17,809 nucleotides of DNA from contig CAZKUN010000196.1 in assembly GCA_964555935.1 (NCBI GenBank), positions 1-17,809 on the forward strand, read 5' to 3'. Under the pieces are notes generated by a model. It ran no database searches. It was not told the DNA's origin and was given only the letters and a program-made list of their open reading frames with translations. Origin of the DNA: CAZKUN01 sp964555935. Lineage in GTDB: Bacteria; Armatimonadota; Zipacnadia; Zipacnadales; VGFC01. This document shows, piece by piece, positions 5,688 through 12,063 of the stretch (position 1 is the stretch's first letter; each line of letters opens with the position of its first letter). A program made the translations under genes and the position numbers.

Positions 5688-7310
5688 ATGATCATTCGGG
5701 AGATTGACGAGCAGGATGTTGACGCGACCATTGAAGTCTACCGGGCGGTCTACGGCGATGACTTCCCGTTCCAGGAGTTCTACGATGCCCGCTGGGTGAA
5801 GAAAGGCGTCTTCGACGACGAGATCGCGTGGTTCGTGGGAGAGGACGAGGATGGTGTCGCAGGATCTGCGGCCGTGATGCTGAGCGTTGGCGACGTGGAC
5901 GATCTCATCGGCGAGTTCGGCCGCCTGGTCGTCAAGCCGGGGACGCGGTCCAGAGGCACGGGCACGAAACTCTTCGAGCACTGCGTCCAGCACGCGCGCG
6001 ACCGGATCGAGTTTGGTTTCGCGGAGTGTCGCGTCGTCCACCGGGGCGCGCAGAAGATATGCGACCGCTTGGGCTTCGTGAATGTGGGATTCGAGCCTCT
6101 GGCGTATCAGCTCGGCGAGCGCCGGGAGAGCGTCGCGTTCTTCGCGCTGGTGAGTGAGAGCGCGGGCGCGCTGCGCAGTAACAACCCCCGCGTCATTCCC
6201 AGCGTCTACCCGCTGGCGTGTCTCGCTCTTGAGCGGTGCGGCCTGCCGGCTGACGTCGTCGCCGAGGGTCAAGTCGACAGCTACCCCATCGACGACCAAG
6301 TTCAGGTCCTTGAGCCCCAGAGCGAGCACATGTACCGCCTGCTCCGCATAGGCAGCGGGCGCAGCATTAACCGCGAGATCTTCGGTGGCGTCCGCCTGGA
6401 GACCGGCTACCTCAAGCTCGCCCGAAAGCGCGGAGAATACATCGTGGCCTTGCGCGAGGGGCAGCCGGTTGGCGCGGCCGGCTTCGTACATGACCCAATT
6501 GACTCGAAGGTCGTGCTCACGGAGTTGATCGCCCTCAGCGATCCTGTAAAAGGCGCGCTCCTGAGCGCCTTCATCAAGCACATCCACGAGACGCACGCCC
6601 CGGCATACGTGCAGGTCGATGTGAGCGCGCACGCCCAGCGCATGCAACAGACGCTATGGGAGCTGGGCTTCGTGCCTGTGGCGTACTGCCCGGCGATGGT
6701 CTTTGAGCGGGTTGAGCGTCTCGATGTCGTGAAGATGGTCCGTCTGACCGTGCCATGGGACCTCGGGCACCTGGAGATGATCGACGAAGTCGCTCCCATG
6801 AAGGAGCTGGTGGAGGACACATTCGCCGAGCGCCATCGTGGCCAGGTCATCTCGGATGTCACGCGCCAGGTCCGAATCTTCCAGGGCCTCGGCGACTGGG
6901 ACATTGAGCGACTGCGAGCCATCTGCTCGGAGTACCTGCTCCCGGCTGGGGAAGTTGTCTTTGGCGAGAGCGACCCGAGCAAATCTCTGTTCATTGTTGT
7001 TGATGGGGAAGTGCAGATCGTTGCCGACGAAGAAGGAGAGCAAGTGTTGGCGAAGGTCGGCCCGGGGGAGGTCTTCGGCGAGCTGGCGCTGGTCGATGGA
7101 CTCCCGCGCTCGGCGGGCGCGACGTGCACGAAGGACTCGCGCCTGCTCGTGATTGAGGCATCAGACTTCCGTCAACTGACCGACCGCCATCCGGAGATCG
7201 GCAAGACCGTGCTCTGGAACATGTGCCGCACGTTGTCATCGCGGCTCAGGGCGGCTGATCAGGCGTTGGAGCACTATCACCTGCGCGATGAGCAGACGGA
7301 TGAAGGGTGA
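5688..7310 (+). CDS. GNAT acetyltransferase-like protein with C-terminal cyclic-nucleotide-binding domain
   Basis: A 540-residue multidomain protein starting MIIREIDEQD, a typical GNAT beginning; upstream GAGG/AGGAG are present but not ideally spaced, and a GTG at 5649 is less likely. Residues 1-155 form a GNAT domain with the acetyl-CoA loop R87-x-x-G90-x-G92 after a VVKP strand. Residues about 200-355 look like a second, degenerate GNAT-like unit (VALREGQPVGAAGFV strand pair, LWELGFVPVAYCPAMVFER end). About 395-520 are a cNMP-binding (CAP_ED) domain with FGELALVDGLPRSA: the phosphate-binding-cassette Glu and Arg (R474) are kept, so cAMP or cGMP binding is plausible. No DNA-binding helix-turn-helix follows. 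Known cAMP-controlled protein lysine acetyltransferases of mycobacteria have the sensor first and the GNAT second; here the order is reversed. It probably leads an operon with two amidohydrolase-like genes (5 nt to the next start). The substrate is unknown. Confidence 0.85.
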   Translation: MIIREIDEQDVDATIEVYRAVYGDDFPFQEFYDARWVKKGVFDDEIAWFVGEDEDGVAGSAAVMLSVGDVDDLIGEFGRLVVKPGTRSRGTGTKLFEHCVQHARDRIEFGFAECRVVHRGAQKICDRLGFVNVGFEPLAYQLGERRESVAFFALVSESAGALRSNNPRVIPSVYPLACLALERCGLPADVVAEGQVDSYPIDDQVQVLEPQSEHMYRLLRIGSGRSINREIFGGVRLETGYLKLARKRGEYIVALREGQPVGAAGFVHDPIDSKVVLTELIALSDPVKGALLSAFIKHIHETHAPAYVQVDVSAHAQRMQQTLWELGFVPVAYCPAMVFERVERLDVVKMVRLTVPWDLGHLEMIDEVAPMKELVEDTFAERHRGQVISDVTRQVRIFQGLGDWDIERLRAICSEYLLPAGEVVFGESDPSKSLFIVVDGEVQIVADEEGEQVLAKVGPGEVFGELALVDGLPRSAGATCTKDSRLLVIEASDFRQLTDRHPEIGKTVLWNMCRTLSSRLRAADQALEHYHLRDEQTDEG

Positions 7311-7315
7311 CCGGA

Positions 7316-8053
7316 ATGATAGTTGATTTCCACGCGCACTTGTGGGCCCGCGATGATGCGGAAGAGGCGATGGTCGAGGTTTGCGAGCGCCACGGCGTCG
7401 ACAAAATCTGCATCAGCGCGATCCAAAGCTACGTGCCCGACGAACCCGAGGTCGTCGCGCACAACGAGCGGGTTCTGCGCGCCATTCGCAAGTGGCCGGA
7501 CGTCTACGTCGGCTTCGTCTACGTGAATCCAAAGCACGGGAAAGAGACCACGCTTCGGATGATCGACGAGGCCGCCGATAACGGCTTCCAGGCAATCAAG
7601 CTCTGGGTGTCATGCTATGCGGACGATCCGGATGTCAACCCGATCGCCGAGCGGGCCATCGAGCTGAATTGGCCGATCATGCAACATGCCTGGATGAAGT
7701 GGACCGGCAACATCCCCACCGAATCAGAACCGCGTCATGTGGCCACGCTCGCCGAGCGCTATCCTGAGCTGAAGCTGGTGATGGCCCACATCGGCGGCGA
7801 CTGGGAATATGGCATCAAGGCCGTCCGCCACTGTCCGAATCTCTCCATCGATACCAGCGGCTCCATTGCCCATTCGGGGATGCTGAAGATGTGCATTGAC
7901 GAGCTGGGCGCGGAGCGAGTGGTCTGGGGGACGGACATGCCGGGGGCGGACCTGCTCTACACGCTCGCGAAGATCGACACGGCCCCCATTACCGACGCTC
8001 AGAAGGAACTGATCTTGTCGACGAACGCTCAGCGGTTGCTCGGTTGGTTGTAG
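7316..8053 (+). CDS. Amidohydrolase 2 family metal-dependent hydrolase (active-looking)
   Basis: A 245-residue TIM-barrel protein of the amidohydrolase/ACMSD-like family. The expected metal ligands are all present: H6-x-H8 in DFHAH, H124 (IMQHAW), H158 (VMAHIGG) and D207 (WGTDMP). It therefore looks catalytically competent, as a hydrolase or non-oxidative decarboxylase on a small carboxylate or amide in the cytoplasm. I chose ATG 7316, with AAGGG eight bases upstream; a GTG at 7307 overlapping the GNAT stop (GTGA) is an alternative and would mean translational coupling. It follows the GNAT-cNMP gene by 5 nt and precedes a second, degenerate member of the same fold, so the three genes are probably one operon. 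The substrate cannot be assigned. Confidence 0.87.
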   Translation: MIVDFHAHLWARDDAEEAMVEVCERHGVDKICISAIQSYVPDEPEVVAHNERVLRAIRKWPDVYVGFVYVNPKHGKETTLRMIDEAADNGFQAIKLWVSCYADDPDVNPIAERAIELNWPIMQHAWMKWTGNIPTESEPRHVATLAERYPELKLVMAHIGGDWEYGIKAVRHCPNLSIDTSGSIAHSGMLKMCIDELGAERVVWGTDMPGADLLYTLAKIDTAPITDAQKELILSTNAQRLLGWL

Positions 8054-8073
8054 GGGCGCAATTCATTGCGCCC
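8054..8073. repeat. Palindrome F (GGGCGCAA-TTCA-TTGCGCCC)
   Basis: Perfect 8-bp inverted repeat with loop TTCA, starting on the base after the TAG stop of the first amidohydrolase gene and lying 24 nt before the next start. It is the same kind of element as palindromes A-E elsewhere in the window: GC-rich perfect arms, 3-4-nt pyrimidine-containing loop. With no T tract it is more like a dispersed palindromic element than a terminator, though it could modulate expression between the two genes. Confidence 0.6.
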
Positions 8074-8097
8074 TGCCGTCCGCTATGCTCCAGGAGA

Positions 8098-8880
8098 GTG
8101 AAGGCATTGATCATCGATTTCTGTAGTGCGATCGGACCATGGGCTTTCCGGCGGCTCCAGGCAACAACAGCCGACGACTGCAAGCGGGAGTTGCGGCGCG
8201 AGCACATCGACATGGCCGTGGTGAGTTCGCTGCCGGCGGTGCTCTACAAGAACCCGCATCAAGGCAACTTCGCCTTGATGGAGGAGATCGGTCGGAAGTC
8301 CGATTACTTCATCCCCTTCGCGGTACTGAATCCGATGTTCCCCGGATGGGAAGACGACCTTCGGCGCTGCGCGGGCAACTTGGAGATGCGGGGTCTGCGA
8401 CTCTACCCGAACTACCAGGGCTACGATCTCGCGTCAGCCGAAGCCAGGCAATTGGTCGGCATGGCCGCAAGCGAGGGCTGGGCGACTCAAGTCTCCATCC
8501 GGCTCGAGGATGAGCGTTTCCACCACTGGGGCTGGATGGTGCCGCCGACGCCCGTGGACGCCATCGCGCAACTTGCGCTCGACGTGCCTGATGCGAGGAT
8601 CGTCCTGAGCGGAGCGAGCTACGGCGAGATGAAGGCCTATTACGATGCCGTCGGTGACGCGCCCAACGCCTTCGCGGAGATCGGCTACATCAAGTCGCCG
8701 CTCGAGGCTGTGAAGGAGTGTGTCGCCGAGTTCGGCGTGGAGAGGTTGCTGCTTGGGACCAACTACCCGATGATGGTGCCGTATGTCGGGACGGAGAAGG
8801 TCACCCGCGCGGACGTTCCGGACGACGTGAAGCAAGCGATCATGGGCGGCAACGCAGCGAGGATCCTGGGCATCGCGTGA
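8098..8880 (+). CDS. Amidohydrolase-fold protein lacking metal ligands (probable pseudoenzyme)
   Basis: A 260-residue protein with the overall layout of the amidohydrolase 2 family: MKALIIDF start, C-terminal LLLGTNYPMM and a final NAARILGI like the NAQRLLGWL of its neighbour. Every expected metal-binding residue is changed: the HxH becomes C9-S-A11, the strand-5 His becomes QVS at 131-133, the strand-6 His becomes LSGAS at 170-174, and the GTD aspartate becomes N222. The frame is intact and well coded, so it looks like a maintained non-catalytic paralogue or a protein with another chemistry, not a decaying gene. The start is GTG 8098, but AGGAG is only 1 nt away; TTG 8107 (then MIIDFCSAIG) has the better spacing of 10 nt. 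Its position after the active-looking paralogue suggests a partner or regulatory subunit. Confidence 0.8.
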   Translation: MKALIIDFCSAIGPWAFRRLQATTADDCKRELRREHIDMAVVSSLPAVLYKNPHQGNFALMEEIGRKSDYFIPFAVLNPMFPGWEDDLRRCAGNLEMRGLRLYPNYQGYDLASAEARQLVGMAASEGWATQVSIRLEDERFHHWGWMVPPTPVDAIAQLALDVPDARIVLSGASYGEMKAYYDAVGDAPNAFAEIGYIKSPLEAVKECVAEFGVERLLLGTNYPMMVPYVGTEKVTRADVPDDVKQAIMGGNAARILGIA

Positions 8881-8913
8881 TCCTGTGGCGGCATCCGTTG
8901 GCCCCACCGTGCC

Positions 8914-8933
8914 TGCGGGTCTCCTGACCCGCA
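8914..8933. repeat. Palindrome A (TGCGGGTC-TCCT-GACCCGCA)
   Basis: Perfect 8-bp arms with a TCCT loop in the 74-bp gap between two convergent genes (stops at 8880 plus and 8955 minus). The location would suit a bidirectional terminator, but there are no flanking T tracts. The loop TCCT is shared with palindrome C. Confidence 0.6.
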
Positions 8934-8954
8934 ATGACCATTCCGAATGGGCGC

Positions 8955-9899
8955 TCACTTCCACGCAAACTTCGTCACCCGATGGAGTTTGGAGTCGGCG
9001 ACGTAGACATTGCTGTCGGCGTCGACCGCGAGTCCCTGCGGCTCCGCGATCTCCACGCCTGACGATGAGATGCCCCCGAACACCGCCAGGCACTCGCCCG
9101 AGGCGTCAAACGCCTGGATGCGCGCGTTGCCGATCTCGGCGACGAAGATCGTGCCGTCAGGCCCGATCTCAATCGCGCTGGGGTGGGATAGCTGCCCCGG
9201 TTCGCTTCCCGGTCCGGCGATGGCCCCAATGGCTCCGCCACGAGAGTTGAAGATGACGATTCTGTCGGTCGCGGCATCGGTCACGTGCAGGTTGTAGTCG
9301 CGGTCGAGTGCCACTGCCGTCGGCCGGAAGCGCGTGATGTCGGCGCGCATGCCCGGCACCTGCAGTTGATACAGCCCCACTGCGTTGAACTTCTGAATCC
9401 TCGCGTTGCCCGTGTCCGCGACGTAGATGTTGTTGAACGAGTCGCGGGTGATCGATTCCGGCGACCGGAAGCTCCCGACCTCCTCGCCCTTCATCCCAAA
9501 CGTCCGCTCATACCGCCAGGTAGGGCCGAACTTCTGCACCCGCGTGTTGCCCGCATCAAGAACGTAAGTCGACAGGAGACTGTCGACCGCGATGTCGGTG
9601 GGATACATGACCTGCCCCAGGTCGCGTCCCGAGTTCTCGAAGCGAAAGACGTCTCCGTAGGGGGTGATCTTCTGGATGCGGTGGTTGTTCGTGTCGGCGA
9701 TGTAGATGTTGCCCCAGTTGTCGACGGCGACGCCGTGTGGCGCGTTGAACTGACCGGCGTCGGTGCCAGGCTCGCCGATGAATACTTGCGGCGAGAAGTG
9801 CCGCCGCACCGCCCGCGCCGCGTCACCATCGTGCGCGGGCTCCGGCAGCTCGTCGCCAATCTCCAGGAAGTCGAAGCGTGAATCGTTGTCTTTCAGCAC
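8955..9899 (-). CDS. NHL-repeat six-bladed beta-propeller protein
   Basis: A 314-residue protein made of six NHL repeats: each unit has a (G)x-F-x-x-P-x-x-(I/V)-A-(V/L)-D start and an NxxI(Y/F)VADTGNxRIQKF end, for example IYIADTNNHRIQKI, IYVADTGNARIQKF, IFVAEIGNARIQAF and VYVADSKLHRVTKF. There is no signal peptide or membrane segment after the acidic 40-residue N-terminus, so it should be cytoplasmic, unlike many secreted NHL proteins. The start is GTG 9899, 9 nt after the stop of the AAA ATPase gene, without a strong ribosome binding site, which suggests translational coupling. NHL propellers usually bind proteins or RNA. The operon partner suggests it may recruit targets to the ATPase; that is inference. 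Confidence 0.88.
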   Translation of the reverse strand: MLKDNDSRFDFLEIGDELPEPAHDGDAARAVRRHFSPQVFIGEPGTDAGQFNAPHGVAVDNWGNIYIADTNNHRIQKITPYGDVFRFENSGRDLGQVMYPTDIAVDSLLSTYVLDAGNTRVQKFGPTWRYERTFGMKGEEVGSFRSPESITRDSFNNIYVADTGNARIQKFNAVGLYQLQVPGMRADITRFRPTAVALDRDYNLHVTDAATDRIVIFNSRGGAIGAIAGPGSEPGQLSHPSAIEIGPDGTIFVAEIGNARIQAFDASGECLAVFGGISSSGVEIAEPQGLAVDADSNVYVADSKLHRVTKFAWK

Positions 9900-9908
9900 G
9901 ATGGTTCG

Positions 9909-11525
9909 TCAGGACCGTCCTTGGCGCCCGATGCCCAGGTTTGAGGCCCGCAGCCGCCTCAACCAGTCTGGGGTGGGCGGGCGATAGCTGTCTGGCTCGC
10001 GCGCTGTGTCAACTTCGTCGGCAACCGTGTCGCTGGCCCACCGCGCCCGGTTCTCGGCCCACTCGCGAAGGCCGCCGATCGCCTCGCGCATGGTGGACGA
10101 CAGCGGGTACGTCTCGCGGACGGCCTTCAGGATGTCCTCGCTGTCAAACGGCCGCCCCTCCTCGTCAAACGCATCATACATGGCGGAGATGACGGCCTGC
10201 TCGATCTCCGCTCCTGAGAACCCGGATGCGTCTTCCACCATCGTCGCGATATCGAAGTCCTCAACCGAGCGATCTTCATTCAACCTGCGCCCGATGTGAA
10301 TGTTGAAGATCGCCTCGCGCTCCTCCGTGCTCGGCAGGTCGACGAAGAAGATCTCGTCGAACCGCCCCTTGCGCAGCAGCTCTGGCGGCAGGGACTTGAT
10401 GTCATTGGCGGTCGCGATGACGAAGACGGGGCTCTCCTTCTCCTGTAGCCAGGTGACGAAGCTCCCGAACACGCGTGACGTCGTGCCGGCATCCGAGAAC
10501 GACGAGCTTTGCGTGCCCGAAAAGCCCTTCTCGATCTCGTCGAGCCATAGCACCACCGGCGCGATCGATTCCGCCGTGCTGATCGCGCGCCTCATCCGCT
10601 CCTCACTCGAGCCGACGATCCCCGAGAAGATGCTGCCAACATCGAGCCGCAGCAGCGGGAGTTGCCACAAGCTCGCGATGGCTTTCGCCGTCAGCGATTT
10701 CCCGCAGCCCTGCACCCCTATCAGCAGCAACCCCTTCGGTTGCGGCAGGCCGTAGTCGCGCGCCGCCTCGCTGAAGGCCTTGCGCCTCTTAGTGAGCCAG
10801 CGCTTCAGCGCATCGAGTCCGCCGACATTCTCAATCCGCTCATCCGTGTGGAAATACTCGAGCACTCCGGACTTGCGGATGATCTGTTCCTTCTCGGTGA
10901 GAATCACATCGATGTCGATGCATGATTTCTCAACGAGAGACTTCATCAGCACGTTGTCGACCTCAACCGTCGTCAGCCCTTGCGCGGCCTTGACGACGGA
11001 ATCGATGTCGTCCGCCGAGAGGTTGCAGTCGAGTCGTTCGTCGTCCTTTGTCTGGTCGATGACGAGCGCGACCTGCGCGCGGATCTCGTCCGCGCTGGGC
11101 AGGGCGTAATCGACAACGGTGATCTCCTTCTCAAGCTCTGTCGGCAACTCGAGCGTGGGGGAGACCAACACGATGGTCTTGTAGCTGCGCTTCAGGTGTT
11201 GGGCCAGGTCACGCAGCTTGCGAACGATCTGCGCGTCATCCTTCAGGAAGCGGTGGAAATCCTTGAAGAGGAAGATCGCTGAATCTTGCGATTGGATGAT
11301 CTGATCCATCGCGTGGATTGGGTCGGTGGTCCCGTCGCTGCGCGGGTTCTTGCCGTCGAGGATCAGACCGTTCGTGGTCGTCCAGATGAAGAGCTGCTTC
11401 CGCCGCTTCTCAGCAACGGCGCGAAGCGTCGCCTCCACGCGCCGCTCTTCCCACGATACCACGTAGACTATGGGGTAGCGCGCTCTTATGAGATTTTCGA
11501 TTTGCTGTGTCTGATCCTGTGCCAT
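9909..11525 (-). CDS. Ycf46-like AAA ATPase
   Basis: A 538-residue AAA protein. Residues 1-215 form an N-terminal domain that resembles a degenerate ATPase fold (YPIVYVVSWEERRVE, IFLFKDFHRFL). About 230-480 are the AAA core: ENVGGLDALKRWL, Walker A GVQGCGKS (270-277), Walker B VVLWLDE (324-330), sensor-1 N374 in ATAND, and the Arg-finger region LLRKGRFDEIFF (383-394); FSGAEIEQ then starts the lid. Motif order and spacing match the Ycf46 family known from cyanobacteria and algal chloroplasts, where it has been linked to inorganic carbon and photosynthesis regulation, but homologues occur in many non-photosynthetic bacteria with no known role. About 75 polar C-terminal residues follow the lid. 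It is the middle gene of a minus-strand unit, 9 nt after a small membrane protein gene and 9 nt before the NHL propeller gene. The start at ATG 11525 has only a weak ribosome binding site. Confidence 0.9.
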   Translation of the reverse strand: MAQDQTQQIENLIRARYPIVYVVSWEERRVEATLRAVAEKRRKQLFIWTTTNGLILDGKNPRSDGTTDPIHAMDQIIQSQDSAIFLFKDFHRFLKDDAQIVRKLRDLAQHLKRSYKTIVLVSPTLELPTELEKEITVVDYALPSADEIRAQVALVIDQTKDDERLDCNLSADDIDSVVKAAQGLTTVEVDNVLMKSLVEKSCIDIDVILTEKEQIIRKSGVLEYFHTDERIENVGGLDALKRWLTKRRKAFSEAARDYGLPQPKGLLLIGVQGCGKSLTAKAIASLWQLPLLRLDVGSIFSGIVGSSEERMRRAISTAESIAPVVLWLDEIEKGFSGTQSSSFSDAGTTSRVFGSFVTWLQEKESPVFVIATANDIKSLPPELLRKGRFDEIFFVDLPSTEEREAIFNIHIGRRLNEDRSVEDFDIATMVEDASGFSGAEIEQAVISAMYDAFDEEGRPFDSEDILKAVRETYPLSSTMREAIGGLREWAENRARWASDTVADEVDTAREPDSYRPPTPDWLRRLRASNLGIGRQGRS

Positions 11526-11534
11526 AACTTGAGT

Positions 11535-11828
11535 CTACCCAGGTTCCCCGTGTTGGCGCCGTAGCCACTCGTCGACTTCCTCAACCTGGTCCCGCGACAG
11601 CCCGCGCCCCCGGTACTGGTTCACCTGGTGGTGGTAAGCAACCCACTGGGCCCGTTCGCCCTCGCTGAGTTTCTCCGTATCCACCGCCCCCAGGCGTCTC
11701 CGATGGGATGGGACGGTCGCTGCGTAAGCAATGACCTTGACGATAATGAAGAACAGAATCCCGACCCACAAGCAGCCAAACAGCAAGACGAACACTCCCC
11801 AAGCGCCCTCAACGCCCGACGCACTCAT
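11535..11828 (-). CDS. Small single-pass membrane protein upstream of AAA ATPase
   Basis: A 97-residue protein with one hydrophobic helix (about 7-35, GVFVLLFGCLWVGILFFIIV) followed by a basic and then mixed-charge cytoplasmic tail containing GERAQWVAYHHQVNQYRGRG and a final EVDEWLRRQHG amphipathic segment. The start at ATG 11828 is preferred because AGGAGG lies 9 nt upstream; ATGs at 11834 and 11849 are in frame but sit next to or inside that site. I do not recognise a family. As first gene of the membrane protein/AAA/NHL unit it may anchor the ATPase at the inner membrane; this is inferred from order only. Confidence 0.7.
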   Translation of the reverse strand: MSASGVEGAWGVFVLLFGCLWVGILFFIIVKVIAYAATVPSHRRRLGAVDTEKLSEGERAQWVAYHHQVNQYRGRGLSRDQVEEVDEWLRRQHGEPG

Positions 11829-11972
11829 GGCCATCGCCCTCCTCTTCATCCCGCTATGCGTTTCTTCTCCGACTTGCCCATCGATCCTCCTGACTGCAAC
11901 GCAACTGCCAAGTCAGAGGGGGACGCAACCCCTCCGGCGAACGGATTCAGCCGACGCCGTCAGCCGTCGTAG

Positions 11973-11991
11973 GACAGGCGTCTCGCCTGTC
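11973..11991. repeat. Palindrome B (GACAGGCG-TCT-CGCCTGTC)
   Basis: Perfect 8-bp arms around TCT. It is preceded by CGTAG, giving CGTAGGACAGG; palindrome E is preceded by the same CGTAGG. Part of the dispersed palindrome family. Confidence 0.6.
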
Positions 11992-12016
11992 GCCGTCCGT
12001 TTCCGTTGACTGGACC

Positions 12017-12034
12017 GCCGGCATCCTTGCCGGC
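12017..12034. repeat. Palindrome C (GCCGGCA-TCCT-TGCCGGC)
   Basis: Perfect 7-bp arms around TCCT, set in TGGACC...ATC flanks that are repeated around palindrome D (14014-14030) although the stems differ. It sits just upstream of the selB ribosome binding site. Confidence 0.6.
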
Positions 12035-12063
12035 ATCGCCGTCCGCCTTGGAGGCCACAGACT

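Larger units (their letters stand above)
11829..12063. promoter_or_regulatory. Divergent intergenic region with a cluster of hairpins
   Basis: This 235-bp gap lies between the minus-strand membrane/AAA/NHL unit and plus-strand selB and should hold both promoters. It contains GAGGGG (11916-11921) / CCCCTC (11929-11934), palindrome B (11973-11991) and palindrome C (12017-12034), three stem-loops within 120 bp. TTGACT at 12006-12011 could serve as a -35 for selB, but the matching -10 would fall inside palindrome C and is not convincing. No tRNA-Sec is present. Confidence 0.4.

Noticed and set aside
5628..6647. Long minus-strand open frame opposite the GNAT region
   Set aside because: It covers the GNAT coding sequence and the divergent promoter region, has biased composition and no motifs; a shadow frame.
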